This document shows positions 8,153 through 21,365 of a stretch of DNA of 64,000 nucleotides, in pieces. The DNA lies in contig NC_019864.2 of the NCBI RefSeq assembly GCF_002234675.1, positions 12,045,582 to 12,109,581 of the forward strand. Direction: 5' to 3'. Each line of letters begins with the position of its first letter. The stretch's first letter is position 1. The stretch is from Oryzias latipes. Taxonomy: Eukaryota > Chordata > Actinopteri > Beloniformes > Adrianichthyidae. Made by a program: the position numbers and the translations under genes. Under the pieces are notes generated by a model that saw only the letters and a list, made by a program, of their open reading frames with translations, was not told where the DNA came from and did no database searches.

Positions 8153-8171
8153 CGCGCAGTGCATGATGGGA
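8153..8171 (-). promoter_or_regulatory. Candidate distal element: ZNF143/Staf binding site
   Basis: The minus strand reads TCCCATCATGCACTGCGCG, very close to the known Staf/ZNF143 consensus (TTCCCAGCATGCATTGCGC type). It lies 186-204 bp upstream of U4 copy 8. Vertebrate snRNA distal elements sit near -200 and often contain this site together with an octamer. I do not see a clean octamer beside it. Confidence 0.65.
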
Positions 8172-11100
8172 TTTCTCCAACACTTTCGTGTCGTTGTTCC
8201 GTTGGCAGCGATGTTTTTTTTACTTAGGAACAGTGTTGTCGAACAAATAAACAAAATCATAATATAAAGAGAGATATTGCCTAATATTTTACATGCATTT
8301 AAAAGGAAAGAAGATATACATTGTAAGACTGGGTTGTCTACGGTGGCTCGTTTGACTTAAATCAAATCGCCAATTCTATTTCATTGTTTTTAAAAGGGAA
8401 AATGTAAAAAATAGCAACAAAAATATTAATAAATCTTAAGAAACTAATTTTCAAATAAAAAAACGTATGTTTTAGAGAAACAGCTATTCGTACCTTAGGT
8501 GTTAAACTAAAAAGATCTTTATCGCAAAGTCACCACTAGGTGTCAGTAAACTCCCGGACAAAAATGAAGTCGAAGGCCTCGGAATGATAATTATAAATTG
8601 GGAACAGCGTAACACGTGTATTAATTGCATAATTTCTCCAAACCATCGTTAAAATTTGTATATTTTCGGTGTGCATTAAATATAAATCAAAACAACCTAT
8701 TTTTTTTATTTTTTTGTTTTATAAACCAGATAAAAAGGGTTTAAACTAACCCCTTAAAGTTAACTTTTAGCTAACTATACTAGCATATCGAAAAACAAAG
8801 GGGTGGGGCAAACGTTTTAAAAAGTGTCGACACTTAGAAATTTAAACTAAAAACACAAAAACTGTACATATAAATAAAAAAATACACTGCAAAGTAAAGT
8901 AAAACTGTCTTACCTGTTTAATATAGCTTAGTCGGGTGGGGGGGGGGGGGGTAATTACTGAAAAATCTTGAGAAACACCCATGCCAAAGAAAAAATATTT
9001 AGCTTGCATTTGGTTTGTAAGCTTGAAACAAATTTTTGAAAGGCTGCTGTTCTTCTTACCTGTTCACCAGAACAGAGGATGTAAAAAAAAAGAAAGTCTG
9101 CAACGGAAATTGGCTGGATGGCACGTGGCAAAATATTCGAGTGTATATGGCCGGTTTGATTTGATTTTCTTTTATTCTTTTTTTTTTTCTCTTTTTCCTT
9201 AAGACAAGGTCAACTCACCCTGTCTCGCTGTTACTGTGCATATCTTTTGCATGCATTTTAATAAAGGCCTAGACTTTAAAAGGGTTGATTTAAGATTTGA
9301 GACTGACATGAAAAAGTCATTTTAAAGCTAAGAGTTTAAATGTAATCCAGGTCCTTTTTCTTTAAAAATAAATTGAGTATTTAAGTCAAATATAAATAAT
9401 TACTTTAATTATATGATAATCAAGCCTTGTCTTCAGAGCAGATTAGCCAAACCTTGTCTCAAATAAATAAAAAATATTTATATATAATAGTTTCATCACT
9501 TGGGAAATACTTCTTAGGTGAGAGGATGCTGAAATCAGAGATGTGTCAAACACATGTTGCAATCAGGTCATGAACCCTTAGTAATTAGGGGGTAGATTTG
9601 TACACCGCAAGTGTAACTCAAACAGTAATTCCAGTGTGAAGAAATCACAAGCATTTTCACTTTTTGTGAGGCTTCAGCGGGATAATGTAGGTGCTTTTGG
9701 GTGCTCAGCACATAATCTGTGGTGTGCCAGGTGTTAAAGCTGCATGGGCTGACACATTAGACAGCGATTTGCTCCTGCCAGAATGTCAGGCCAATGAAAC
9801 TCACAGGCTTGGATCACTGTCAGGGACAGGTAAGTACTCAGATAAGGGGATTACACTGTGTTTGTGCCAAGTAATCTAAAATGAATCCTGCCGCACTGTT
9901 TCATCCTTAGCAGGAAAACACAAATTTCTCTTTTTTTTAAATCCAAGGTTGCACATTTAACGAACAATGTTAAAATGACAACATGCTTCTTTTAACCTAT
10001 AGCTTAAAGCATATTAAGGATTGGGGTTGTGCTTGTTTAATATCTGTGACAGCAATTATCTCATCTAATTCTCTGAGGCACAATTTCTTTTTTTTTACTA
10101 CGTTTTTCAATATTCTTTTCCATCAGCAGCACAGTCTAGTTCTGCTAGGGGTTTGTAATAACCACCTGTGTATTGTCAGTTGTGCTTTCTCATTGTAAGT
10201 TTTAAATTTATAATATAAAAAGACATTGTATTTTTGCAAGAGTATTTTAATGTATCTTTGGGCTTTTGGCTCTTCCTGATGGCAGGCAGAGTGATGGAAA
10301 TAGACTGTAACAGATGGCTCAGCTGCTTCTGCCATGCATCACAGGATGGTGGGTATGATGCCATCCAAAAGAAGCTCAGTGGAGAGCCCGAAGTCTTCAG
10401 CATGCTGGGAGCTGTTTTCCTCCAGAACCAACAAGCACAAGACTTTTAAAGAAAATGAGTGTGTCATTTCAAACATTACCTAATCAACTTTTACGAGCTT
10501 GCAGCAAAGCAAATGTTGTTTTGGGGGGGTTTGAAAAAGAGCCTTGCGTTGTGGATTCGATCACAGAAAAATGCTGCATCTCTTTAATCTCTTTCTTATC
10601 AAATTCTGGAATTAATGTTGGTTCTGCACAGAAGAACAAATGGACGTGTAGCATTGTGTAATCAGTTTTACACCACATCATGGGTTGTTAAAGACATTAG
10701 CTGATGCTGTGTGCTCCTCTGTCTGTCTCAGAGTGGGGCCACCTGGATAATAAAAGATGAGCTGATTAGATTGTGTTATGTGCATAGAGAGGAGATCGAT
10801 GAGATTTATCTTGGGTAAAGTGACAGCTGAGATAGTGTGAGTAAGATGTCTGATAAAAAAAAGACACTTTTTTTTTTGCTCTAACTTTAGGGTCAAAGAC
10901 AAACATTGGAGATTTTAGGTTTGGATTCCATTTCTATGCCCCTAGAACTGCTGCATTCAAGCTGCTTCTTTACACGATTCCTCCAATTCAGATTTCTTTC
11001 TTCCTCCTCCCAGACACACACATGCTCACAGACTGTTCACACCAACCCACTGACTGCTGCCGCCCTGCTATTCCCAGCTTTTGGTTATTCCCAGACTGAC

Positions 11101-11621
11101 TCAGAATGACACCATAAGCCTGTCTGTCCGTTTCATGCCAAAGCCGATGTCTCCTTGTCGCGCAGACTTTTGCCAAGAAATGGGAGGCCTGCTCACCACG
11201 GATTTGGTTACTCACACCAACTTCCCTCTGTTAATACTCTGACAGTGAAATCACTCTTTGAGACCTAGAGCTCCACTCTTCTCAGTCAGGAGGGCCCTTT
11301 TATATCAGAGTATCACCTCTGTTTGAAATAACCTGGCCCCTCACCCACCTCGACTTGAGTCTGTCTTCACACCTTTACCATTCATCAGCATGACATGTTC
11401 CTGTGTCTGTGAAGTGCTCCATCTGTTGTCCCTGCATATTATGATTAGCAGCCACTGTATATGTGACTTTGACTAGCTGCAGGAGACTTATTAAACAAGG
11501 GCAGGATTCAAATGAATTAAAATTTACTAATATCTGCATTTTATTCAAAAATCAAGTATTGGATTTTACCTACTAAATATAAAACACTGATAGATTCTCA
11601 TCCATAAAACATTCATACACT
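8172..11621. other. AT-rich intergenic sequence, no gene recognised
   Basis: Open frames are short and unrelated to known families. A run of 14 G lies at 8938-8951. I see no snRNA unit, tRNA or transposon ends in this stretch. Confidence 0.5.
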
Positions 11622-12216
11622 GTTAAAGTCCCACTCCAATCATCTTTTAATCTATTATTAAAGCGTTCCAAGTTGTCTTTTAATTATAATTATGCAGTTT
11701 TTAAGCGAAATTTAAAAATCTGTGTCGTTTTGAGAAATTTGCATCTGAGTTGTGGCTGTGACTGTCGGCACGGAAGCAAGCCCGCACTCATTTCCCATGA
11801 TCCCTTTGCTCACACTCTCTAGCTCCAACAACCCCCAAGCTAACATTAGTGGTGCAACAAAAAGGGTGAGCAATATTGACGCTGTCCAACCATACAGTTT
11901 GGAGTCAGATACCAGCTCAGATGAGGAAAACAAAGACGTTCATGGATCTAGTTGTTTACAACTGGATGCATCAGAATGGAGCAGAGCAGAGAGCTTGTGG
12001 TCCACTGACTGTAGTTTGTACGTAACAACTGCAATCTTTTTCAAACTGCGTTTTTTCATCAGTTTCTGATTCAAAACAATTTAAATAAATACATACTAAA
12101 AGAAACAAATTCAATCTCATATTTTTTTAAGTAAATGGCCTCCATCATGAGAAAAATTCTACAAGAAGATGTTATAAACACCAAAAACTCAATTTTCATT
12201 GGAGTAGGTCTTTAAC
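11622..12216 (+). mobile_element. TTAA-type non-autonomous DNA transposon, copy B (complete)
   Basis: The 595-bp element has terminal inverted repeats GTTAAAGTCCCACTCCAAT and, at the other end inverted, GTTAAAGACCTACTCCAAT (17 of 19 match). Both ends include TTAA (11623-11626, 12212-12215), which fits a TTAA target duplication as in piggyBac or Kolobok elements. Inside, an open frame (11752-12069) contains GATKRVSNIDAVQPYSLE followed by SDTSSDEENKDVHG. The frame is partly kept in copies C, D and E, so it may be a relic of a coding exon in the autonomous parent. Confidence 0.8.
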
Positions 12217-15200
12217 AAAATGTCAAGAGAACAAGACAAACAGTTGTCATACTGAGACAATTGGTGTCTTCTGTTGATCTCAGAGAGATTATGAGACTAT
12301 TTCAAAAGAAATTGTAGTCTATCATTCTACAGAGAGAAAAAATATTTGTAAGTTAAAAAAAGCTCAAGGTGGAGATGAATTTTCACCCCGAGGTCAGATG
12401 GTGAGGTGCTGCAAGTGAGGCTCATTTGGGAGGGCTGACATGAGAAAATGTCTTTTTAGTGAACAAGAAACTCAATTCAAAGTTTAGAAAGTTGCATCTG
12501 AACTGTAGATCCGATATAAAGTATATCTATCTATCTATCCATCTATAAAGTATCTGACCTTTATGAAAACCACCACATTTGATTAAAATCAGTACAAATA
12601 TTTTCATTGAGACTGGAGCAGTGGATGGTTGGAGCTTGTCTTGCAGTCAATTCAACCAACACCTTCAGATTCAAGTATGACGGTGTCCAGTGGCAGAGCT
12701 AGAATATATTATATGGGGGGGGGGCAGAACACTTTGGAAGGGTATCAAGTGAGAACAGCAGAGTGAACAGCCATTACAAAGAAAATAATCCAAAATACAT
12801 AAAAAAAATATATAATTTGAGGGGCTTAATATTTCATTTCTTAATCTTTGTCAACAATGATACAAGTATTGACTCAAAAATTGGGGGTCAGGTGGGGTCA
12901 AATGTGATGTGACTTCAGATTTAGAGAAAGTTTGGCTTAAACTGATGCCAACAAATGTAAAAGAACACAGTTCAAACACAAGCCTCAACGGACTCAAAGA
13001 GTTTTATTAAAAAGTGAAGCAAAATTCCTCCACAGCAATATCAGCAAATACAAAATAACACAAAAACAATGACTTCAGGTTATTGCTTCCAAATTTGCTT
13101 CCACAATCTATTGGATCAAGCCCTGACTTAACTTTGTGATATAGCTTTCAACTTTAGCTTCCCTTTTGCAAGTGAATAATAAGTAATGATTTCATTTTAA
13201 CTTTGTCAGTTTTGATAACTGGGTCCTTTTAAATTTCCCAAATTGCTCATTTGTAAAATCAAACTCTTAACACTATAATGCTTTACATTGGTTGCAGAGA
13301 AAGAAAAAAAATCAACCCTGTGCAGTTCCTGAACATCGTATATGTAATGTGCAAATTATCTGTTATCACCGTTTGCTTATTGACGTCAAATTACTTTGAA
13401 AAAAAAATAATTTTCTTCTTGCTGTGCAAATGTGGCGAAAGAATGAAAACAGCAGTGGTAAATTATGATTAAATATAGCATTTGTTAATCGAGTAATTAG
13501 GTATTGTGTGTGCAGAGTTGTGTATGTGTGAGTTTTCATTGCAAAACATGATCAACCCTGCAAATTGGTTTCCTCTTGTGTGAATTTTGGTAATGACAGT
13601 ACAGTCAAATACATCTGTTTGGGCCAAATGGATACTAAAAACATCCTCCTGCTTGTCTGTATCTGCATGATAGAGCGAAAACCATTTTAACACGAATACT
13701 ATTCTGGTAAACAAGAGAACTTAGTGCTCATTATTGAGGTCAGAACACAACACAAGCTGCGGCCAAAAGGGGGCAGTCTATCCTCTTCTCAAAAAGATTT
13801 TGAACCATGAACCTTGACTGGTAAAAGATCACTAAATTATGATGTACAGCAGAAGAGCCCCATTATAAATGATTTTTCATAATTTGTTGATAGTCATGTC
13901 TGGAGCAGCTGAGGGATGCTGCATGACAAATGGGACCGTTTGACACCGGCACGATAACAGATCATCGCTATTCAAGCAACATAAAGAGAAGCTGCAGCAA
14001 GGTATAGGTGCATTGATCATAATGTCACTACTGTGGGTATGGAGTAGAACAAAGTGAATTTCTATTCCACTCTGCTGCCTTTAGAGAGACTCAGCTTGGC
14101 TTCTCTTTACCACCACTATCCCCCGGGCTAGAATGCGCCAGGACTCAGCAGCCTCATTACTCTTTAGACAAACAGATTTGGACATATTGAACTCGGACCC
14201 CAAAACAGCCCGGCTGTCCATTCTCCCCGCTCCCTGTGTGATTAGTGGATGTTTGTCTCCCTCGCTCCGTCTTTGGGTGTCTCTTTGCCTGACACTTGTC
14301 CGGCTTGGCCTACTTTCCTCTTGATGTCATCAGTCAGCGTGTGGACCTGTGAAGGCCATCTCCCCATCTCGCTGTGTGAATCCCTGCCAGTTCTGTGCCT
14401 GTGTCAGCAGTTAGGGATCGACTCACACCCACACGCTCCAGTCTTTGCTCCGGGGCCCGCTGAGCAAAGGCAGCACATCTCCCTCATTCAACAGACAGCC
14501 TCATTTGCATGCCCATAAATCACTCAAAGAAGTGACACCCAGGCACACAACAAGGCATGACACAGTTAGTCACAAAACTCCATGTGGCCGATTGTAGCGT
14601 TAGAGATAAGACATAACTTCATCTGCAACTCTAGAGCCAATCAAGCTTTAACAGCACTTAAAGACATATGGTCTGCATAGCATTTCAATATGACTTTATG
14701 CTCCTCTCTGCAGGAATTTGACAAGAAATCTGTTAAACATCTGACTTAAAATGATCTTGACACAAGGCTTAATCAGAACTTGTTAGATCATCACAGTTTC
14801 CACATTTCCAGACTCAAGAGCTGCAAAATTATCCTGTCTATGATTAACAATTCAGCAGCCAAGGTACAGTGAGCACACAAATAATTTGCTCTGTTAAAAT
14901 AACTAATCCTTCTCTTGTAAGGACATAGTTTAATGGACTTAGTGAAATATGAATAAATGAAGAGTGTTTGCTTGGATAAATATTTTTAAACCAAACAATG
15001 TCCCCAGAACCATTTTCCACTTTAATTAACATTGATTGTATGGTGCACCAATGCTTTATTTATGCTATACTTCACTGCTTATGTAACAGGAAAAGTACAA
15101 TTAACATCATTACATCCAGTCACCTAAAATATAATAGACGTGCGGTGCATAGAGTTTATAGTGACAGCTAATTTACAATTGCTGTCAGTTCGGTTTAAAG

Positions 15201-16186
15201 GTGGCTGGTGCTGAGCCTCCTGCTGCTGCCACCACAGCACAATGGGGACAGATTGGATGGCGCACACAGGATCAACAAATGACAACAGAATTGTGTCTTT
15301 CTTTTGGAAAATTGACAGACCTCCCTGTCAACAATCTCCACAGGGAGCTGGTGTATATCATTTCAAAGCAATATTGGCTAGAGGCGGTCGGGAATGATGC
15401 CTGTTGATTATCGTGAGTAAACAAAAGATTGTTGGTGGACACCCGTTGCAAATTGTTGCAAGAAGGCATTTTCTTGTCCCATTCCAACTGATCCGATCAA
15501 CTTGGATGAAAACAAACAGAAAACAAAAACATGCAGATCAGTCTACAAACATCAGAAAAAGAAGAACATGCATGGGGAAATGTTTCCTTTGTTTGAACCT
15601 GCGATGCATACATCTTTTCACACAAACTGCCTTTAGATGTGAAAGCAGTTTTATTTAGGTATCTCATTTGCTAATTACACATCAACACCTCTTTTTTGTG
15701 CTACATAAAAAAATTTCACAATAAAAATCTGTGTGAATGATATCTGGTTCAAGAAGATTTACGGCAGGTAAAAAAAAAACATGACTCCTTGGTTCAGTTT
15801 TTTATAAATACAGTTTAATAGTCTATAGGTCTTTTTTTTTGCATTCATCGTTCTGACATGAGTGGGAACAGGACAAGTGGAATAATTGCATTATGATAGC
15901 TCAGTTCCATTTAGCTGCTTAAAACCCGCACTGATTCTCAGTGAGAAGCATTAACAGAAATAACTGGCTGCACAAAACACTGTAATGAAGAATTTTGAAA
16001 GAATCTGACTTTTATTTGAGGCTTTTTATAAATAACCTAGTCAGTGTCTGTGTTTTTGGTAAAGGGTGTGTTTCCAAGAAATTGAGCAGGACAAAAACCA
16101 CACTGCATGGAGATGAGTCAGCTATTAACCAGGAAAACATGTTGATGGAGTTAGCTGAACCATAGTGTTGTACACTCAAAAAAAGG
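12217..16186. other. Intergenic sequence, no gene recognised
   Basis: There is a short TATC repeat near 12521-12546. A stretch from about 12685 (CCAGTGGCAGAGCTAGAAT, then a G-run) resembles the end of a fish hAT-like repeat, but no matching second end was found. The more GC-rich, repeat-free block at 14100-14530 could be conserved non-coding DNA. No exon is supported. Confidence 0.45.
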
Positions 16187-16879
16187 CCATAGTCCAGGGG
16201 TCTTCAACCTGAGGCTCTGGAGCCACATCCACTGTGGCCCTTAAGCTTTGACGAACAATGCTGATGATTTGAAATAATAATAGGTTTGCAGTTAATTTGT
16301 TTTTAGGTCAGTATGTTTTTTCATTCCTGTTTAGATTTTTAACATCGCAGATAACTCAGTAATGTTTAGCAAAAGGGTTCAGATACTATCAGAGTAGCAT
16401 ATCTTTAGAATCTTTAGAAAAGTTCACATTCTTGTCATCGGCTGCAAAACAAGGTCTAGTTGTTGTTTAGGGACAAATTTAGTTTCAAATTTAAGTAAAC
16501 GAAGGTGAAAGGTAGAAAAATGGGATAAAGGTGCACCAAAATCATGACAGAAAAGATCTTGTTTGACTTGGATTTCTTGGATTTTTAATTTAAGTAAACC
16601 TGTTGCAGCAAGAGGAATTCATTTGACTCTGGTGGATTTTATTTTGAAAGGAACTTGCATGTGCTGCTGTCAAAAGATGTTCATATAGAAAAATATAACA
16701 CTGTTATAATTCAAGATTGGAAAATTATTTTATAAATGACTGGCTTAATGGTTACAAATAATAAATGTATTTTCCTAAACAGTAAAGTGGGACTTTGCAG
16801 CTTTGCTGGGTTTTGGTTGGTAAGAAACTGGACCAAGTGGCTCTTTCTGTGATAAAGGTTGCAGACCCCTGCCATAGCT
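16187..16879. mobile_element. hAT-like non-autonomous DNA transposon with 8-bp target duplication
   Basis: The element proper is 16195-16871 (677 bp). The left end starts CAGGGGTCTTCAACC and the right end inverted starts CAGGGGTCTGCAACC, 14 of 15 matching. Flanking octamers are CCATAGTC (16187-16194) and CCATAGCT (16872-16879), a slightly decayed 8-bp target duplication diagnostic of hAT elements. No transposase frame remains. Confidence 0.85.
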
Positions 16880-17014
16880 CATATCCTGCCTGTGTCCTTT
16901 CTCCAATGTGTTGTTTTTGCTCAGACACTTTGGCTTTCTATTAAAGTACAAACACATCTCATAGGGTGAACCTGAATTATCCCATTGGAGTAAGTGAGGA
17001 GTCTTGCCATGTGA

Positions 17015-17105
17015 TAAACTTGTTACCTGTCCAGAGAGCATCCTACATTCACTCCTAAGTTGGGATAGGCTCCAGCAACCCCTGTTATAGGACAAAGCAG
17101 GAACA
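17015..17105. repeat. Fragment of a common fish interspersed repeat
   Basis: The text ACCTGTCC...AGTTGGGATAGGCTCCAGCA...ATAGGACAAAGCAGG matches, from memory, a repeat tail found throughout fish genomes. The family name cannot be assigned with certainty. Confidence 0.45.
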
Positions 17106-17259
17106 GAAGATGTATGGGCACACTTTGTGCGTAAAACAATTATTTTTAAAGAGGGGGGTGTTTTTTGTTTAAAATTGGGTTATTCTGCTTATAATAAAAT
17201 CTTAGGTTGTTTAGTCAAAAAGTTATTTTTCTATAATTAAGCTTTGCTTGGATCAACAC

Positions 17260-17893
17260 GGGAACGCCCCCCCCCCCCCCCCCCCGACAGCGGAACAAGA
17301 GAGCGCCAGCCAGCTCCCGCCACACGCGGAGTCATCCCTGCGTAAAGGCATAACAACTCCGTGATCCCTGCCTGCTGCCTCCCGCTCGTTGGCTTTAACG
17401 CACAGAGGGTTTATCCCGCGAGTCTGGAGAGTGGGAGGGGGATATTCTCTTCCCGTTCGCGCGTCTCTCCCTCCCCGTCCTCCGGATTTGCAGACACGAT
17501 GAGGGTCAGGGCGCGGGTGTGAGCGCATCCCACAGGTGTGCTGCCGCCAAAACAACTGAGACTGAAACAAAACGCAGGCGCATACCTGGAAATTACCATG
17601 TGACTCTGCACCTGGGCGTGGAGAAACTCCCGGTATTTCCGATTTGAGACCCTTTTGTGGAGGAGTTAACCTCGTTTCTGAGCGCTGCCTGAGCCGGTCT
17701 CCAAGTATCCCGGATTTCTCCAGACAACAGTGCCTTCCTGAAAACATCTCCCAGGACGCGCACGGAGATGTAAACTTGCTTACGGACGCCTTTCTTTCGT
17801 AGAAGAATCATTTCATCTGAGGGGGGAGATTCTTCTTCTTCTTCTTCTTCTGTTCGCTGTTTGTGCATACACTCTCGCTCTTTTCCCTACAAG
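17260..17893 (+). promoter_or_regulatory. CpG-rich promoter and putative non-coding first exon of an unidentified gene
   Basis: Base composition changes sharply at about 17260 from AT-rich to GC-rich with many CpGs, then drops again after about 18000. The block ends with CCCTACAAG|GTGAGT at 17893/17894, a near-perfect plus-strand splice donor. ATGs in the block open only very short frames (for example ATGTGA and ATGTAA), so a leader exon fits better than a coding one. A run of 19 C marks the left edge. No TATA box is clear. The minus-strand frames of 164 and 91 codons here are compositional. The gene itself is not identifiable because no coding exon follows in the window. Confidence 0.5.
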
Positions 17894-20800
17894 GTGAGTT
17901 CCGGGAAAGTGTGCGTATTCCGTGCAAGCGTGGAAAGTGTTGTTATAGGAGGACATCCGGGTTTTGTGGTGCCCGTTACGCACATTGTCGATATTGTACG
18001 GAGCAGTTAACCCAGAAATGCACACACTTCAGCTTAAATATATGTAATCAAACTCTGTTTTAGTATCACCAGTCCCGAACAGTTCTGGAAGTCATTTAGG
18101 AAATCACGTGGTGAGCAGGGATGACTTTTGAAAACTACTGTGACATTAGGAAGACTTGGCGGCTTCATTTACTCCGGGGTTTTTTTTCAGGGAAAGGAAG
18201 AAATGGATCCTTGTGAGCTTCACAGTTTTGCCCCCAGGACAGTCTGTGTGCAAACTTCTTTTCCTGTTCTCTTACTCAACAGCTGATTGATGACATGGGA
18301 GGAACACGCGCCCCATTCCCAAAGACCCACTCTTTCTTGTTCTCGGTTCAGATGTGCTACAGTTGGAAGCATCTGCCCAGTCACCCTCACAAGAGCCGGT
18401 CTGTCACCGTGCACAGGCAATTACAGTGAGAAATGAGCACATGGACTGTGTTCCTCACTTTTGGACAGTTATGCTGAACACCGGCTTCTGAGGGGTGCTG
18501 ATGTAGTAGGGACTTGTGCTCCTTGTTTGTTTTTCCTCTCTGTATCCCTCTGTCTTGTCTTTTCTTAGGAGAACAAGGAAACAGAAGCGCTATTCATGTC
18601 CCTGTTGAATCTCCTGTAGTCCAGTGCCTGTGCATCTCTCAGCCCCTGGCTCTGCCTTCAGCAGACCACTGTACCGCCTTGTTTCCTTTTTAAATCGTCT
18701 TTATTTGTGGGCTCTTCTGGCTTCTTCCGCCCCAACATGCCCGACCTACTGTGCGCAGAATGCCCGGGACTCCTGGGGATTATTTCCATTAAGCAACATT
18801 ATGCAAACAGTCTCCTAGTTGGAATGGATTAGCTGGAAGGGGGCACTTGAAAGCCGGAAATGTTGCGACTGGTGGCTGATCTGAAGGCTAGAAGGGGGCT
18901 GGGGTAGGGGGTCATCCTACAGTCTCTAGGCTCCACAGGGAGAGTTGCCATTTGCTCACATGGGGACAAATAGTTTTTATAAAAAGTAGGCTGCTTCCCC
19001 TTTCTGTCTTTTTGTGTGTGCCATCCTCTCTCCCTTAAGTCTGCCTTCCCCCCTGTGTTCCACAATGCTTCATTCAGTGTTTATCTCTCCTGCTCTGAAT
19101 AAATAGAGACACCTTATCTGCTCAGAAGAGAGTGGTGATAAATGTTTTCTCCTGCTCCCCGCAAGGGTGAAGAAGACAAGCGTACCACTCTCCTTCATCA
19201 TAGGTGCTCTTTTCAGGACAAATGAATGGGTGACATTTCTCATTCAGGTCGTGTTGGTGTTTGCAGGGTACAACAAAACTATCCCCAAAATTATACATTA
19301 AAAAAAAATACAAAAACACAAACAAATCAGAAATCCTGTCTTTAGTTGTCCTGAAGGACTAGTTAGTAGCTGTGGAAGTGCTGAAAAAAGTATTTGACAA
19401 GAATATAGTTTGTGATTTTTAAAAAAAAATTTTTATTGCGAAATCCGTCTCTGCAATACATTTACCGCTAAAAACAGCTGCGATAAATGGCTAACTTAAA
19501 TGTTTACACTCATGCTAATACAATCTCATGGCAGCTTGAAGTAAATAACGAATCAAGCCCTTTATGCATTTGGTTAACCGTTTGGAGCTCTTCATGTTGT
19601 TGGCCAATCAAATAGAACCTTTTTATGTTAGAGGCACGCCTCCGATGTAGACGAGGGTCATTTCGAGTATAATTTCGTTCACATTTAAAAAGATGCACAA
19701 TCTTTTGAGGTCACAAAATTATTGCATACAAACTTTTGTTTTGTTTTCATTGTGCAGGATAACGGACAACTGACTCCTGTCTTTTTTATTTCAGAAAATG
19801 AAACTATAATGTCTGAAAATAAAAAACAATCCCATTCCTTCTGCATACTGGGAAAAGAACAGCTACAGACCAAATTGACATTTGAGAAGCATTCGCGCTA
19901 TTGTTTGGAGCAAGTGGCTCCTTCTTAATGACTAGTTAGATGCTGTAAATTGATGCTTTGTCCTACAGACTTATTTTGACTCGTTTCTCTCCAGCCTTGA
20001 TACATTTTCGTATATAAGAAGTGCCACACATGTTAAGGATCAAATAAAATACCATATTCCTTTTGCTTATTTACGATGCATATAGCTTTTAGGGGAGTAG
20101 TGGCAGATGCTTGAAGGGTGTGTCGGCCTGGCATCATGCAGTTGAAGGATCTGGGGAATAGAGATTTCCTTTAAATTGGAGATAGACCCGTCTTTTCATG
20201 TCTGAGGATTATCCTGTGATGAAGGGGCGTCATGCAGTGCTGGATTTCTGATCTCATCTCCTCTGGGTTTAACAGCTGCCACCCTTGCCCTTGGGCTTGA
20301 AGACCCCGTCCTAAACTGCCCCTCCACCAGTTTTCCATACTTTTGTGGCTCCCTCGATGTCTCATATGTGGTGTTTGCATTTCACACACCGAAAGCCTTG
20401 CGATTCCCGCCACTCAACACTTTCATCCCTTCTCGCATTCTCTTGAAATCAGATAAAACAAAGAGGATGTGTAGCAGAGTTTGAGGTGTGAATATGTTGA
20501 TTTTCACCCTGTGGGCCACAGCAGGAGGTTGTGAGATGAGCTTGGTGTGGGTGGTAGAGTCTAGATCTGCTGTTTCCATTGGACTAAATTAACTTCTGTA
20601 GGTTTTGTTTTGTGTTGGCATGCACTTCCACTCAGGGACTTTTGCTTAGGTTGTGCATTTGGAATAAACACATGACAGTTCCTTAACCCTGCTGACCATT
20701 TTCCCTGGATCAGGTGACCACACTGCTCTGGTTTCTAGCTGTTCCTCTTCACTTTGACCCTCAACTACAGTTAATTCTCCTCTTCTCATGGAGCTTAGAG

Positions 20801-20964
20801 CATGGGTGAAACCGATTAATATTGAAAGTGTACACCTCTGAAAGAATTGAATGATTCAGGTCGGTTGGGAATGGCCTTATCATATGACCTCCCTCAGAGG
20901 TTATGTGGCAGGATGTTCTGGAGAAAAACTATGAGACCTTTGCAATCATTTAATAGCAGAGAGA
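17894..20964 (+). other. Putative first-intron sequence, no exon recognised
   Basis: It follows the donor at 17894. Several pyrimidine-AG sites occur (for example before 18570), but none leads into a frame that I recognise. No repeat family is identified here. Confidence 0.4.
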
Positions 20965-21365
20965 TAAAGTTAATGTGAATCACTCCAATAAATATTGTGT
21001 TTTTGGTGTTTTAACATGTTTTTGTGGCATTTTTCTGATGGATGCATATAAAGAAAATAAAGCTTAAAATTGCAATGCTGAGTATTTCTTTATTAAAATT
21101 GCTGTAAATCAGGAGCAGATATAAAAAAAAAACTTTGAAAAGGCCTGTAGCTGTGACACAGAAGCTAAAAACGGCAGGCCATATGCTCCCTGCTCTGCTC
21201 CATTCTAATGCATCCACTTGTAGATGACTAGATCCATGAACGTCTTTGTTTTCTTCATCTGAACTGGTATCTGACTCCAAACTGTATGGTTGGATAGCTC
21301 CAAAATTGTGCGCCTTTTTGTTGCAGCGGCTGGAAGCGACAAAGGTAGTGGGAGAGGCTTTAAAC
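20965..21365 (-). mobile_element. TTAA-type non-autonomous DNA transposon, copy C (partial)
   Basis: On the minus strand it encodes MESDTSSDEENKDVHGSS and LEWSRAGS, matching copy B almost residue for residue. The CACTCCAAT end is kept at 20981-20989. The opposite end is lost near 21365. Confidence 0.75.

Noticed and set aside
12685-12960. hAT-like element starting CCAGTGGCAGAGCTAGAAT
   Set aside because: Only one possible end was found, so it cannot be delimited with confidence.
17253-17868. Minus-strand frames of 164 and 91 codons in the CpG island
   Set aside because: They are rich in Gly, Arg, Ser and Pro from base composition, start in a homopolymer, and overlap each other in different frames. 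The donor signal is on the other strand.
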